Positions 56,476 to 64,000 of a stretch of DNA of 64,000 nt are shown here, in pieces (within the stretch, counting starts at the first letter, position 1; each line of letters opens with the position of its first letter). The notes beneath the pieces are model-generated. The model searched no databases. It was not told where the DNA came from and was given only the letters and a program-made list of their open reading frames with translations. Source of the DNA: Streptomyces sp. NBC_01232 (lineage in GTDB: Bacteria > Actinomycetota > Actinomycetes > Streptomycetales > Streptomycetaceae); the NCBI RefSeq assembly GCF_035989885.1, contig NZ_CP108518.1:4017501-4081500 (forward strand), written 5' to 3'. The position numbers and the translations under genes were made by a program.

Positions 56476-57152
56476 GCGCTGACCAGCTTCTTCAGGACCG
56501 AGGTGAAGAACGGGAGACCGTCGGTGCGGCCCGTCCCGATCAGCGGCTCGACCGCGTGCTCGGGGTGCGGCATGAGACCGACGATGTTGCCCGCGGCGTT
56601 GGTGATGCCGGCGATGTCGCGCAGCGAACCGTTCGGGTTGCCGTCCAGGTAGCGGAAGGCCACGCGGCCCTCGGCCTCCAGTTCGTCGAGCGTGCGCTCG
56701 TCGGCGGTGTAGCGGCCGTCCATGTTCTTGAGCGGTACGGAGATCTCCTGGCCGGCGGTGTAGTCGCCGGTCCACGCGGTCTCCGCGTTCTCCACCCGCA
56801 GCTTCTGGTCGCGGCAGATGAAGTGCAGGTGGTTGTTCCGGAGCATCGCCCCCGGCAGCAGGTGGGCCTCGGTGAGGACCTGGAAGCCGTTGCAGATGCC
56901 CAGGACGGGCATGCCGCCCCTGGCCTGCTCGATGATGGTCTCCATCACCGGCGAGAAGCGGGAGATGGCCCCGGCGCGCAGGTAGTCCCCGTAGGAGAAG
57001 CCGCCCGCGAGGACGACCGCGTCGACCTGGTGCAGGTCCTTGTCGCGGTGCCACAGCGAGACCGGCTCGGCCCCCGCGAGGCGGACGGCGCGCAGCGAGT
57101 CACGGTCGTCGAGCGTTCCGGGGAACGTGACGACTCCGATGCGAGTGGTCAC
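56472..57152 (-). CDS. purQ: FGAM synthase glutamine amidotransferase subunit PurQ
   Basis: This 226-residue class I glutamine amidotransferase supplies ammonia to PurL. The catalytic Cys is in [20 protein letters not shown], and His/Glu are in [36 protein letters not shown] and [20 protein letters not shown] match PurQ. The GTG at 57152 follows the purS stop by two bases and has GAGG seven bases upstream. Confidence 0.97.
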
Positions 57153-57154
57153 CG

Positions 57155-57400
57155 TCAGGCCTCGACCTTCACGGTGAAGTCTTCGATGACGGTGTTGGCG
57201 AGGAACGTTTCGGCCATCTTGTGGATGCGGTCGAGGGCGGCCTGGTCGACCGGTCCCTCCACCTCGAGCTCGAAGCGCTTCCCCTGGCGGACGTCGGCGA
57301 TCCCCTCGAAGCCCAGGCGCGGCAGTGCACGCTGCACCGCCTGGCCCTGGGGGTCGAGGATCTCCGGCTTGAGCATGACGTCGACTACGACGCGTGCCAT
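57155..57400 (-). CDS. purS: FGAM synthase subunit PurS
   Basis: This 81-residue protein ([20 protein letters not shown], then [20 protein letters not shown]) matches the small PurS subunit, which bridges PurL and PurQ in the active complex. It is the first gene of the purS-purQ-purL operon. GGGAG lies six bases upstream of the ATG. Confidence 0.97.
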   Translation of the reverse strand: MARVVVDVMLKPEILDPQGQAVQRALPRLGFEGIADVRQGKRFELEVEGPVDQAALDRIHKMAETFLANTVIEDFTVKVEA

Positions 57401-57727
57401 CGGGCACTCCCGTGTGGTGGTTGGTGCGAAGGCGGTTCCATCAGCGTACCCGGCCAAAATTTCTACGCGGGTAGATATCCCGGGGCCGCGCTCACCGCGC
57501 CGTTTCGGCTTCACCAACGCTTCGCAAAATCCCCCGGAAAACCACGTGCCCGGCATTGCGGCGGGACACGCGGAGAGAATTAACTGGGCTTCGCAATGCA
57601 ATGGGAATCGAGGTACAAAGGAATCACTCCGGATTCCGGATGAAAGTTGCATTGCCCCGAAACATCCACACAGGCGACATCACCGCACGTCAGCAGGTGG
57701 CGACGTCGCACGAAGGGACCGATATCC
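57401..57727. promoter_or_regulatory. Divergent promoter region purS / lsr2
   Basis: 327 bp without a gene, AT-richer than the neighbours. It carries the purSQL promoter on the minus strand and the lsr2 promoter on the plus strand. A short direct repeat TCCGGAT TCCGGAT lies at about 57630-57643. No PUR-box pair could be assigned. Confidence 0.5.
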
Positions 57728-58045
57728 GTGGCGCAGCGCGTAGTAGTCACGCTCTCCGACGACATCGATGGCGGAGAAGCGGCGGAAACGGTCGTGTTCG
57801 CTCTCGACGGAAAGTCCTACGAGATCGACCTCAATGTGGCGAACGCAAAGAAACTGCGGAAGGGCCTGGCCCCCTTCGTGGCCGCCGGCCGCCGCCAGTC
57901 GCGCTCGGGGAAGGCGTACAAGCACACCTCCGTCGCCCCGGACCCGGCGGTCGTCCGCGCCTGGGCCCGGTCGAACCAGCACGAAGTGCCCCCGCGCGGC
58001 CGCATCCCGAAGAAGATCTACGAGGCCTACAACGCGGCCCACTGA
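57728..58045 (+). CDS. lsr2: Lsr2-family nucleoid-associated protein
   Basis: This 105-residue protein is Lsr2-like: AQRVVVTLSDDIDGGEAAET at the dimerising N-terminus, SYEIDLNVANAKKLRKGLAP in the middle, and the C-terminal DNA-binding domain ending PRGRIPKKIYEAYNAAH, with the AT-hook-like RGR. It binds AT-rich DNA and silences foreign and specialised-metabolism genes. Streptomyces species usually have two copies; this one, next to purS, is the paralogue often called LsrL. The GTG at 57728 has AAGGGA nine bases upstream. Confidence 0.95.
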   Translation: MAQRVVVTLSDDIDGGEAAETVVFALDGKSYEIDLNVANAKKLRKGLAPFVAAGRRQSRSGKAYKHTSVAPDPAVVRAWARSNQHEVPPRGRIPKKIYEAYNAAH

Positions 58046-58133
58046 GCGTCGATTTGCCATGCACCCCCATCCGTCGGCTAGTGTGTGGATCACGCCAAGG
58101 GGCCAGGCCGCAGGTCAAAGCCTCCGAGGTCGT

Positions 58134-58205
58134 GCGGGTGTAGTTCAGTAGCAGAACATCCCTCTTCCAGAGGGAAGGCGCAGTGTGCGATTCCTGTCAC
58201 CCGCT
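58134..58205 (+). tRNA. tRNA-Gly (TCC) with degenerate T arm
   Basis: A 72-base cloverleaf with a perfect acceptor stem (GCGGGTG/CACCCGC), perfect D stem (GTTC/GAAC) and perfect anticodon stem (TCCCT/AGGGA) around anticodon TCC. The T arm is not canonical: CAGTG and CCTGT barely pair, and the loop TGCGATT has G at position 55 instead of U. The D loop AGTAGCA has A in place of G18. The conserved G18-U55 contact is therefore lost on both sides. It may be a specialised, non-elongator tRNA-Gly or a decaying gene. CCA is not encoded. Confidence 0.8.
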
Positions 58206-58279
58206 CTGCATCACTTCCGGACCACTGCTGTGGATCGGGTAGAGTGATGCACGCATCGCCTCACGGCAATGCAGTGCAT

Positions 58280-58352
<73 letters not shown>

Positions 58353-58360
58353 CTGTATGC

Positions 58361-58393
58361 AGAAGGCCCCGGTCATTATGATCGGGGCCTTCT
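58361..58393 (+). terminator. Terminator after tRNA-Gly (GCC) copy 1
   Basis: AGAAGGCCCCGGTCAT and its near complement ATGATCGGGGCCTTCT form a long stem eight bases after the tRNA, followed by a T-rich stretch. Confidence 0.87.
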
Positions 58394-58425
58394 TCGTGTT
58401 CCCGTAGCCGGATACCCGCGGCCCC

Positions 58426-58437
58426 TGACAAATGTCA
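58426..58437. promoter_or_regulatory. TGACA-AA-TGTCA palindrome before the ABC operon
   Basis: A perfect 12-bp palindrome 58 bp upstream of the ABC transporter start codon. It may be the binding site of the operon's own NarL-type response regulator; that link is inferred from position. Confidence 0.55.
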
Positions 58438-58495
58438 TCCCCGGCGGTGACAGCGCGCACTGCCCGCCCGGCCCCGGCGCCGCGAGCCTTGAACC

Positions 58496-59440
58496 ATGAC
58501 TGACACCGTGATCGAAGCCGAGGGCCTGCGCCGCGGCTATGCAGGAGGGTTCGAGGCCGTACGGGGCGTCTCCTTCTCCGTGGCCCGGGGCGAGATCTTC
58601 GCCCTGCTCGGCACCAACGGCGCCGGCAAGACCTCCACCGTCGAACTGCTGGAGGGACTGGCCGCGCCGAGCGGGGGCCGGGTCCGCGTCTTCGGTCTCG
58701 ATCCGTACACGCGGCGGGCCGAGGTCCGCCCGCGCACCGGAGTGATGCTCCAGGAGGGCGGCTTCCCCTCCGACCTGTCGGTGACCGAGACCGTCCGGAT
58801 GTGGGGCGGGGTCACCACCGGCGCCCGCCCGGCGGCGGAGGTGCTGGAACTGGTCGGCCTGGCCGCGCGGTCCTCCGTACGCGTCAAGCAGCTGTCCGGC
58901 GGCGAACGGCGGCGACTGGACCTGGCACTGGCCCTGCTCGGCCGGCCCGAGGTGCTGTTCCTGGACGAACCGACCACCGGAATGGACCCGGAGGGGCGCC
59001 GGGACACCTGGGCTCTGGTCCGGGACCTGCGCGCGCAGGGCACCACGGTGCTGCTGACCACGCACTACCTGGAGGAGGCCGAGGAGCTCGCGGACCGCCT
59101 CGCGATCCTCCACGAGGGGGAACTCGTCCTGTCCGGCAGCCCGGCCGAGGTGACCGCGACGCGGCCCGCCCGGATCCGCTTCACCCTGCCGGCCGGGGTG
59201 CCCGCGGCCCGGCTCCCGCTGGCACTGCGCGCGGCGGCCTACGGGCAGCGCGTGGAGGTCCGTACCGAACAGCTCCAGGACGATCTGACCGAACTGCTGG
59301 GCTGGGCCCGGGAGCAGGGCGTGGAACTGATCGGGCTCGACGCCCGGTCCGCCTCCCTGGAGGAGGCCTTCCTGGAGATCGCGGAGAACCGCCGCAGCGC
59401 CGGCGGCCGCACCGAGGACACGAAGGCGGGGACCCGATGA
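58496..59440 (+). CDS. ABC transporter ATP-binding protein
   Basis: This 314-residue ATPase has Walker A GTNGAGKTS, Q-loop VMLQEGG, signature LSGGERRR, Walker B VLFLDEPT and the switch His (TTHYLEEAEEL). The type matches ABC-2 exporters for lipids or antibiotics (DrrA/YfiL-like). There is no clear ribosome binding site; CTTGAACC precedes the ATG. It overlaps the permease gene by four bases and heads a four-gene operon with a two-component system. Confidence 0.95.
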   Translation: MTDTVIEAEGLRRGYAGGFEAVRGVSFSVARGEIFALLGTNGAGKTSTVELLEGLAAPSGGRVRVFGLDPYTRRAEVRPRTGVMLQEGGFPSDLSVTETVRMWGGVTTGARPAAEVLELVGLAARSSVRVKQLSGGERRRLDLALALLGRPEVLFLDEPTTGMDPEGRRDTWALVRDLRAQGTTVLLTTHYLEEAEELADRLAILHEGELVLSGSPAEVTATRPARIRFTLPAGVPAARLPLALRAAAYGQRVEVRTEQLQDDLTELLGWAREQGVELIGLDARSASLEEAFLEIAENRRSAGGRTEDTKAGTR

Positions 59441-60201
59441 ACACGCTCACCCTGAACCCCGGCCGGCTCGCCGCGCTCGGCCGCTCGGAGCTCACCCTGC
59501 TGGTGCGCAACCGGGCCGCCCTCAGCGTGGCCGTGCTGATGCCCCTTCTGATGGTGTTCGTCCTGCGCTCCTCGCTCAGCGGGGTCGAGGGCGCCGAGGC
59601 CGTCGGAGAGGCCACCTTGACCGGCGGGATCGGCATGGTGCTGATCCTCGTCGTCCACATGAACCTGGTCTCCGCCTACGTCGCCCGGCGCGAGGAGCTC
59701 GTCCTCAAGCGGCTCCGCACCGGCGAGGCGAACGACTTGGAGATCCTGGCCGGAACCGCCCTGCCCGCCGCCGTCCTGGCCCTCGGGCAGATCGCCGTCC
59801 TGTCCGTCGGCGGCGCGATCGCCCTCGACGTGCGCATGCCGCGCAATCCGCTGCTGCTCGTGGCGGGCGTGCTGGCCGGCATCGTGCTGCTGGCCGGGCT
59901 CTCCGCCCTGACCAGCTCCTTCACCCGCACCGTGGAGACCGCGGGCATCACCACGCTGCCGCTGTTCCTGGCCACCGTGCTCGGCTCGGGGCTGTTCATG
60001 CCCACGGACTCGCTGCCGGACCTCGCGGCCTCGCTGTGCGAACTGCTGCCGCTGAGCGGGGTGATGTCCCTCGTGCGGGCCGGGTGGAGCGGCGGCTCGG
60101 CGGGCGGGGACCTGCTGGGGGCCGGGCTCAACACCTTGGCCTGGACCGTGATCACCGTGTTTGCTGTTCAGAGGTGGTTCCGGTGGGAACCGCGCCGGTA
60201 G
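59437..60201 (+). CDS. ABC-2 type transporter permease
   Basis: This 254-residue membrane protein has six helices: SVAVLMPLLMVFVLRSSL, then GGIGMVLILVVHMNLVSAYV, ILAGTALPAAVLALGQIAVL and others. It ends in a short basic tail (WFRWEPRR). RREELVLKRLRTGEANDLEI is the conserved cytosolic loop of DrrB-like permeases. It forms an exporter with the preceding ATPase. The ATG overlaps the ATPase stop (ATGA). Confidence 0.93.
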   Translation: MNTLTLNPGRLAALGRSELTLLVRNRAALSVAVLMPLLMVFVLRSSLSGVEGAEAVGEATLTGGIGMVLILVVHMNLVSAYVARREELVLKRLRTGEANDLEILAGTALPAAVLALGQIAVLSVGGAIALDVRMPRNPLLLVAGVLAGIVLLAGLSALTSSFTRTVETAGITTLPLFLATVLGSGLFMPTDSLPDLAASLCELLPLSGVMSLVRAGWSGGSAGGDLLGAGLNTLAWTVITVFAVQRWFRWEPRR

Positions 60202-60223
60202 GGCGAGTCGGGGGACGGGGACC

Positions 60224-61465
60224 GTGTCGAAGATGACGGGGTGGTGGAAGAACCGCAGCAGTGCGGGGAAGGTCGAGCTGTACACGCGGGGGTCGTTCCA
60301 CCTCTTCGTGATCCTGGAGGTCCTGTCCTTCGCGCTGACCCCGCTGGCCGCCGCGGCCGCCGAGCAGAACTCAATCGTGGTGCCCACCTCGCTCTTCGTG
60401 ATGATGTGCGCCCACGCGGCACTGTGCGGCGTGCTGGCCTCCAAGGCGCTGCACTGGGTGGTGGGGCGGCGCGAGCGCCCCACCCGGCTGGCGGTCGCCA
60501 CCGCCCTCGCGACGGCGGCGTGCGTCCTGGCCGTCCTCGCGCTCCGGGCGATGGACCACATCACCCAGATGACCGTCGCACCGACGCTGGTGGCGGGACT
60601 GACCTGGTTCGCCTCCGGTTCGCTCGTCCTGTGCCTGAGGTCGGTGCGGCAGATGTGGTACATCGTGGCGGTCGCGGCGCCCGCCACGGGACTGGCCGCG
60701 ATCGGCTTCGGCGTTCCGGTCGCAACCGCCTTCGGGTACGCCGTCGGCGTGCTGCTGGGCAGCCTGTTCTTCGGCGCCACCTGCGGGTTCTCCGCCTGGC
60801 TGCTGACGACCGTCTACGAGCTCGACCGCTCCCGCGAGGTCCAGTCCCGTCTCGCGGTGGCGGAGGAGCGGCTGCGGTTCGGCCGGGACCTGCACGACGT
60901 GATGGGCCGCAACCTGGCCGTGATCGCCCTCAAGAGCGAGCTCGCCGTCCAGCTGGCCCGGCGCGAACGCCCGGAGGCGGTGGAGCAGATGATCGAGGTG
61001 CAGCGAATAGCGCAGGAGTCCCAGCGAGAAGTACGGGACGTGGTGCGCGGCTATCGGCAGGCGGACCTGGCGGTGGAGCTGGAGGGCGCGCGCGGAGTGC
61101 TGCGAGCGGCCGGAATGGACTGCCGGGTCGACTTCCGGACCGACCGGGAGCTGAACCCCGACGTCCAGTCGGCGCTCGGCTGGGTGGTGCGCGAGGCCAC
61201 GACGAACGTGCTGCGGCACGGGGACGCGCAGCGCTGCCGGATCAGGCTGACCGCGCCGGACGCCGGCCCGGTGACGCTGGTGGTGGAGAACGACGGGGCA
61301 CCGGAGGCCCCGGCCGGGCCCCCGGGCTCGGGGCTGGCCGGGCTGCGGGAACGACTCGCGGCCCTGGACGGGACGTTGCAGGCGGGCCTGGTCGGCGACG
61401 GCCGGTTCCGGCTGCGGGCGGAGATCCCGGACCGACGACTGCAAGAACTGGAGGTACCGGCGTGA
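60224..61465 (+). CDS. NarL/LuxR-type sensor histidine kinase
   Basis: This 413-residue kinase has about six N-terminal membrane helices that may sense an envelope signal directly, then a HisKA_3 dimerisation domain with the phospho-acceptor in FGRDLHDVMGRNLAV, and a HATPase domain (VREATTNVLRHG, GSGLAGLRERLAAL). It is of the DesK type that pairs with NarL regulators. GTG 60224 was chosen; ATG 60233 is an alternative. The response regulator gene overlaps its end. Confidence 0.93.
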   Translation: MSKMTGWWKNRSSAGKVELYTRGSFHLFVILEVLSFALTPLAAAAAEQNSIVVPTSLFVMMCAHAALCGVLASKALHWVVGRRERPTRLAVATALATAACVLAVLALRAMDHITQMTVAPTLVAGLTWFASGSLVLCLRSVRQMWYIVAVAAPATGLAAIGFGVPVATAFGYAVGVLLGSLFFGATCGFSAWLLTTVYELDRSREVQSRLAVAEERLRFGRDLHDVMGRNLAVIALKSELAVQLARRERPEAVEQMIEVQRIAQESQREVRDVVRGYRQADLAVELEGARGVLRAAGMDCRVDFRTDRELNPDVQSALGWVVREATTNVLRHGDAQRCRIRLTAPDAGPVTLVVENDGAPEAPAGPPGSGLAGLRERLAALDGTLQAGLVGDGRFRLRAEIPDRRLQELEVPA

Positions 61466-62073
61466 GCCCCGTACGCGTACTGCTCGCCGATGACGAGCAT
61501 CTGATCCGGGGCGCCTTGGCGGCGCTGCTGGCGCTGGAGGACGACCTAGTCGTCGTCGCGGAGGCGGCCTCGGGTCCCGAGGCGCTGGCGATGGCACGGG
61601 CGCACCGGCCGGACGTGGCGGTGCTGGACCTGCAGATGCCGGGGGCGGACGGTGTGAGTGTCGCCACATCCCTGCGGGCCGAGCTGCCGGGCTGCCGAAC
61701 CATGATCGTGACCAGTCACGGCCGTCCGGGGCACCTGAAGAGGGCCCTGGCGGCGGGAGTGCGGGCCTTCGCCCCCAAGACCGTCTCGGCGCAGCGGCTG
61801 GCCGAGCTGATCCGTACCGTGCACGCCGGAGGGCGTTATGTGGACCCGGAGTTGGCTGCCGACGCGATCAGCGCGGGGGACTCGCCACTGACCGCGCGGG
61901 AGGCGGAGGTGCTCGAACTCGCGGCGGACGGGGCACCGATCGCGGAGATCGCCGAGCGGGCGTCGCTGTCGCAGGGGACGGTGCGGAACTACCTGTCGTC
62001 GGCGGCGACGAAGCTGGGTGCGGAGAACCGGCACACGGCAGTGCGTCTCGCACGCGAGCGGGGTTGGGTATAG
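61462..62073 (+). CDS. NarL/LuxR-family response regulator
   Basis: This 203-residue regulator has a receiver domain (VRVLLADDEHLIRGALAALL, phospho-acceptor Asp in VAVLDLQMPGADG, conserved Lys in FAPKTVS) and a C-terminal LuxR-type helix-turn-helix (LTAREAEVLELAADGAPIAE, then IAERASLSQGTVRNYLSSA). GTGA overlap with the kinase. It may bind the palindrome before the operon. GGAGG lies six bases before the GTG. Confidence 0.95.
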   Translation: MSPVRVLLADDEHLIRGALAALLALEDDLVVVAEAASGPEALAMARAHRPDVAVLDLQMPGADGVSVATSLRAELPGCRTMIVTSHGRPGHLKRALAAGVRAFAPKTVSAQRLAELIRTVHAGGRYVDPELAADAISAGDSPLTAREAEVLELAADGAPIAEIAERASLSQGTVRNYLSSAATKLGAENRHTAVRLARERGWV

Positions 62074-62097
62074 TAGTTCTCGCGTTACGGCGCACCT

Positions 62098-62170
<73 letters not shown>

Positions 62171-62180
62171 CTGTAACGAA

Positions 62181-62212
62181 GAAGCCCCCCGGTCCTCGGA
62201 CCGGGGGGCTTC
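62181..62212. terminator. Bidirectional terminator between tRNA-Gly copy 2 and purC
   Basis: GAAGCCCCCCGGTCC and its exact complement with loop TC. Serves the tRNA and the convergent purC gene. Confidence 0.9.
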
Positions 62213-62220
62213 TCTCGTTC

Positions 62221-63126
62221 CTACGACCAGGACTGGCCGGTCAGGCGCTCGAAGGCCTCGATGTACTTGGCACTGGTCCGGGCGACGACCTCGTCCGGGA
62301 GGGCCGGCGGCGGGAGCTCGCCCTTGCGGTCCCAGCCGGAGGCCGGGGAAGACAGCCAGTCGCGGACGTACTGCTTGTCGAAGGAGGGCTGCGAGCGGCC
62401 CGGCTCCCACTGGTCGGCCGGCCAGAAGCGCGAGGAGTCCGGGGTCAGCACCTCGTCGGCGGCGACGAGGGTGCCGTCCTTCGGGTCGAAACCGAACTCG
62501 AACTTGGTGTCGGCCAGGATGATCCCGCGCTCACGGGCGATGTCCCGGGCGCGGCCGTAGACGGCGAGGGTGGTCTGGCGCAGCAGCGCCGCCGTCTCGG
62601 GGCCGGTGGTGCGCGCGACCTCCTCGTAGGAGACGTTCTCGTCGTGCTCGCCGACGGCGGCCTTGGCGGCCGGGGTGAAGATCGGGGCGGGCAGCTCGGA
62701 GCCGTCCACGAGGCCCTCGGGGAGGCCGAGCCCGCAGACCGTACGGGTCTCGTTGTACTCGGCGAGGCCGGAACCGGCGAGGTAGCCGCGGGCCACGCAC
62801 TCCACCGGGACCATGTCGAGGTTGCGGCAGATCAGGGTGCGGCCGGCCCAGTCGGCGGGGGCGCCGGCGGGCAGGTCGGTGGAGATGACGTGGTTCGGAA
62901 CGAGGTCCGCGAGCTGGTCGAACCACCACAGGGAGAGCTGGGTCAGGACGCGGCCCTTGTCCGGGATCTCGGTGGGCAGCACCCAGTCGAAGGCGGACAT
63001 GCGGTCGCTGGCGACCATGACGAGGCGGTCTTGCTCGTCGCGGTAGAGGTCGCGCACCTTGCCGGTGTGGAGGTGGACGAGGCCCGGAACCTGAACCGGC
63101 TCGGGCTTTTCGACGAATCCGGACAC
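62221..63126 (-). CDS. purC: SAICAR synthetase
   Basis: This 301-residue phosphoribosylaminoimidazole-succinocarboxamide synthase adds aspartate to CAIR with ATP. It has the family segments HLHTGKVRDLYRDEQDRLVM, VASDRMSAFDWVLPTEIPDK, VECVARGYLAGSGLAEY, ILADTKFEFGFD and DEVLTPDSSRFWPADQW. Length matches PurC. GTG 63126 has GGGAG five bases upstream. Confidence 0.97.
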   Translation of the reverse strand: MSGFVEKPEPVQVPGLVHLHTGKVRDLYRDEQDRLVMVASDRMSAFDWVLPTEIPDKGRVLTQLSLWWFDQLADLVPNHVISTDLPAGAPADWAGRTLICRNLDMVPVECVARGYLAGSGLAEYNETRTVCGLGLPEGLVDGSELPAPIFTPAAKAAVGEHDENVSYEEVARTTGPETAALLRQTTLAVYGRARDIARERGIILADTKFEFGFDPKDGTLVAADEVLTPDSSRFWPADQWEPGRSQPSFDKQYVRDWLSSPASGWDRKGELPPPALPDEVVARTSAKYIEAFERLTGQSWS

Positions 63127-63225
63127 GGGGTCTCCCTGTGGTTCTGTATGAAGCGCACCCCGATTCTCGCGCACCTGTGTCCCCTCCTGCGGACAGGGGT
63201 GGGTCGGTCGCGGGTCGGTCCTAGG

Positions 63226-64000
63226 TCAGTCGCGCTTGCAGATCCGGTCGAGGAGATTGGCCGTGGCCCGCTGCACCCGCTCGTCCACGTGCCCGGGGCG
63301 GTCCAGGGCCGGGGACCACGCGAACGTGCCGGAGGCGAAGACCAGCGCGCCGCTCGGCGCCCGGTAGAGGGAGGTCTCCTGGTGGCGACGGTGGCCCTCG
63401 CTGTCGAGGTACGGGGAGTGCGCCAGCAGGATCCGGTCGTCGTGCTCGGGCAGCTGGGTGCGCGGGAAGTAGCGGTCGGCCTCGCCGGCGACCAGGCCGG
63501 GCAGCTCGTCGTTCTCGCCGGCGCCGGTGGAGTCCCAGAGCCAGTGCGTGGCGTTGCGCACGATCAGGGGGGCGGGTTCGGGGACCCGCCCGGCGTACTG
63601 GATGCCGAGCAGCTGCTGCTCCGGGCGGTCGACCTCGCGCCAGAGGCTGGGGCGGCCCGGGCCGCGCCGTTTTCGGCAGGTCAGGAGCCGGTCGTCGACC
63701 CCGGAGGGGGACGGGCCCAGCTCGACCTGCCAGTACATGGTGTTGGCGGAGAGGAAGACGAGCGAGGTGCCGTGGCGGCGGGCGCGCTCGACGGTGCGGC
63801 GCATGGGGGCGGACCAGTACTCGTCGTGGCCGGGGAAGACCAGGCCGCGGTAGCGGGTGGGGTCGACGCGGCCGGCGTGCAGGTCGCGGGTGTCGGCGTA
63901 GGCGATGTCGTAGCCGTAGCGCTCGGCCCAGCGGATGAAGTCGTAGGCGTGGCCGACGTGCAGGGGCAGGCCCGCGCCGGCGTAGGGGCGGTCGAAGGAA
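63226..64000 (-). CDS. N,N-dimethylformamidase beta-like domain protein (truncated by window edge)
   Basis: The frame is open to the right edge, so the N-terminus is missing. The visible 258 residues include LHVGHAYDFIRWAERYGYDI, YRGLVFPGHDEYWSAPM and TSLVFLSANTMYWQVELG, the arrangement seen in N,N-dimethylformamidase large-subunit-like proteins and related secreted proteins. GTFAWSPALDRPG is near the end. The true substrate is unknown. It lies upstream of purC on the same strand with a 99-bp gap. Confidence 0.8.
   Translation of the reverse strand, partial: SFDRPYAGAGLPLHVGHAYDFIRWAERYGYDIAYADTRDLHAGRVDPTRYRGLVFPGHDEYWSAPMRRTVERARRHGTSLVFLSANTMYWQVELGPSPSGVDDRLLTCRKRRGPGRPSLWREVDRPEQQLLGIQYAGRVPEPAPLIVRNATHWLWDSTGAGENDELPGLVAGEADRYFPRTQLPEHDDRILLAHSPYLDSEGHRRHQETSLYRAPSGALVFASGTFAWSPALDRPGHVDERVQRATANLLDRICKRD

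Overview
The window is high-GC actinobacterial chromosome and reads as Streptomyces. GTG starts are common, genes overlap by GTGA or ATGA, and there is a 68-residue BldC, an Lsr2-type nucleoid protein, a mycothiol-dependent-type enzyme, a valine dehydrogenase and a split purS-purQ-purL operon. The right half has the gene order I remember from the Streptomyces coelicolor SCO4070-SCO4097 core region (from memory, not checked). No CRISPR array, insertion sequence, prophage or replication origin was seen.

Left part (1-25.4 kb): signalling, regulation and envelope genes. A partial MFS gene is followed by a PAS/SpoIIE/HATPase phosphatase, a type II NADH dehydrogenase divergent from a TetR regulator, an ECF-type sigma factor fused to a zinc-finger, a membrane segment and an NPCBM-like domain, and a marR plus AfsR-like operon divergent from an MFS exporter with two perfect palindromic operators between them. 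Then come an asparagine-synthase-like protein, an NsdA-like TPR regulator, L-2-hydroxyglutarate oxidase, trmB, a PrsW-like membrane protease, an M23 peptidase, a second SpoIIE phosphatase, an initiator tRNA and an LAXTG surface protein.

Middle (25.4-32 kb): the most accessory-looking stretch. It holds a GNAT acetyltransferase, a third SpoIIE phosphatase, a GNAT-AAA+ fusion, five small or uncharacterised genes including two DUF5994-like paralogues facing apart, a small hydrophilic protein and a frameshifted gene remnant. Next are tRNA-Lys, a DEAD-box RNA helicase with an RGG-like repeat tail, a lipoprotein, two CrcB fluoride channels with a zincin, a Glu-Asp-Phe tRNA cluster, a CcdA/DsbA thiol-redox pair and HrpA.

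Right part (43.5-64 kb): core Streptomyces genes. bldC has a long structured upstream region, followed by a conserved unknown gene, vdh and a DUF3073 gene. Purine synthesis genes purM, purF, purL-purQ-purS and purC are interleaved with a sulfatase, a META lipoprotein, an MDMPI-family protein, lsr2, and an ABC transporter with a two-component system. Three tRNA-Gly genes lie here. The purine genes are all on the minus strand and cover amidotransfer (PurF), FGAM synthesis (PurLQS), ring closure (PurM) and SAICAR synthesis (PurC).

Most striking observations: a tRNA-Gly(UCC) whose acceptor, D and anticodon stems are intact but whose T arm and G18/U55 tertiary pair are lost, as in tRNAs dedicated to peptidoglycan glycine; the membrane-tethered sigma-factor fusion; the GNAT-AAA+ fusion in the small-gene cluster; and a putative leaderless 19-codon ORF beside bldC.
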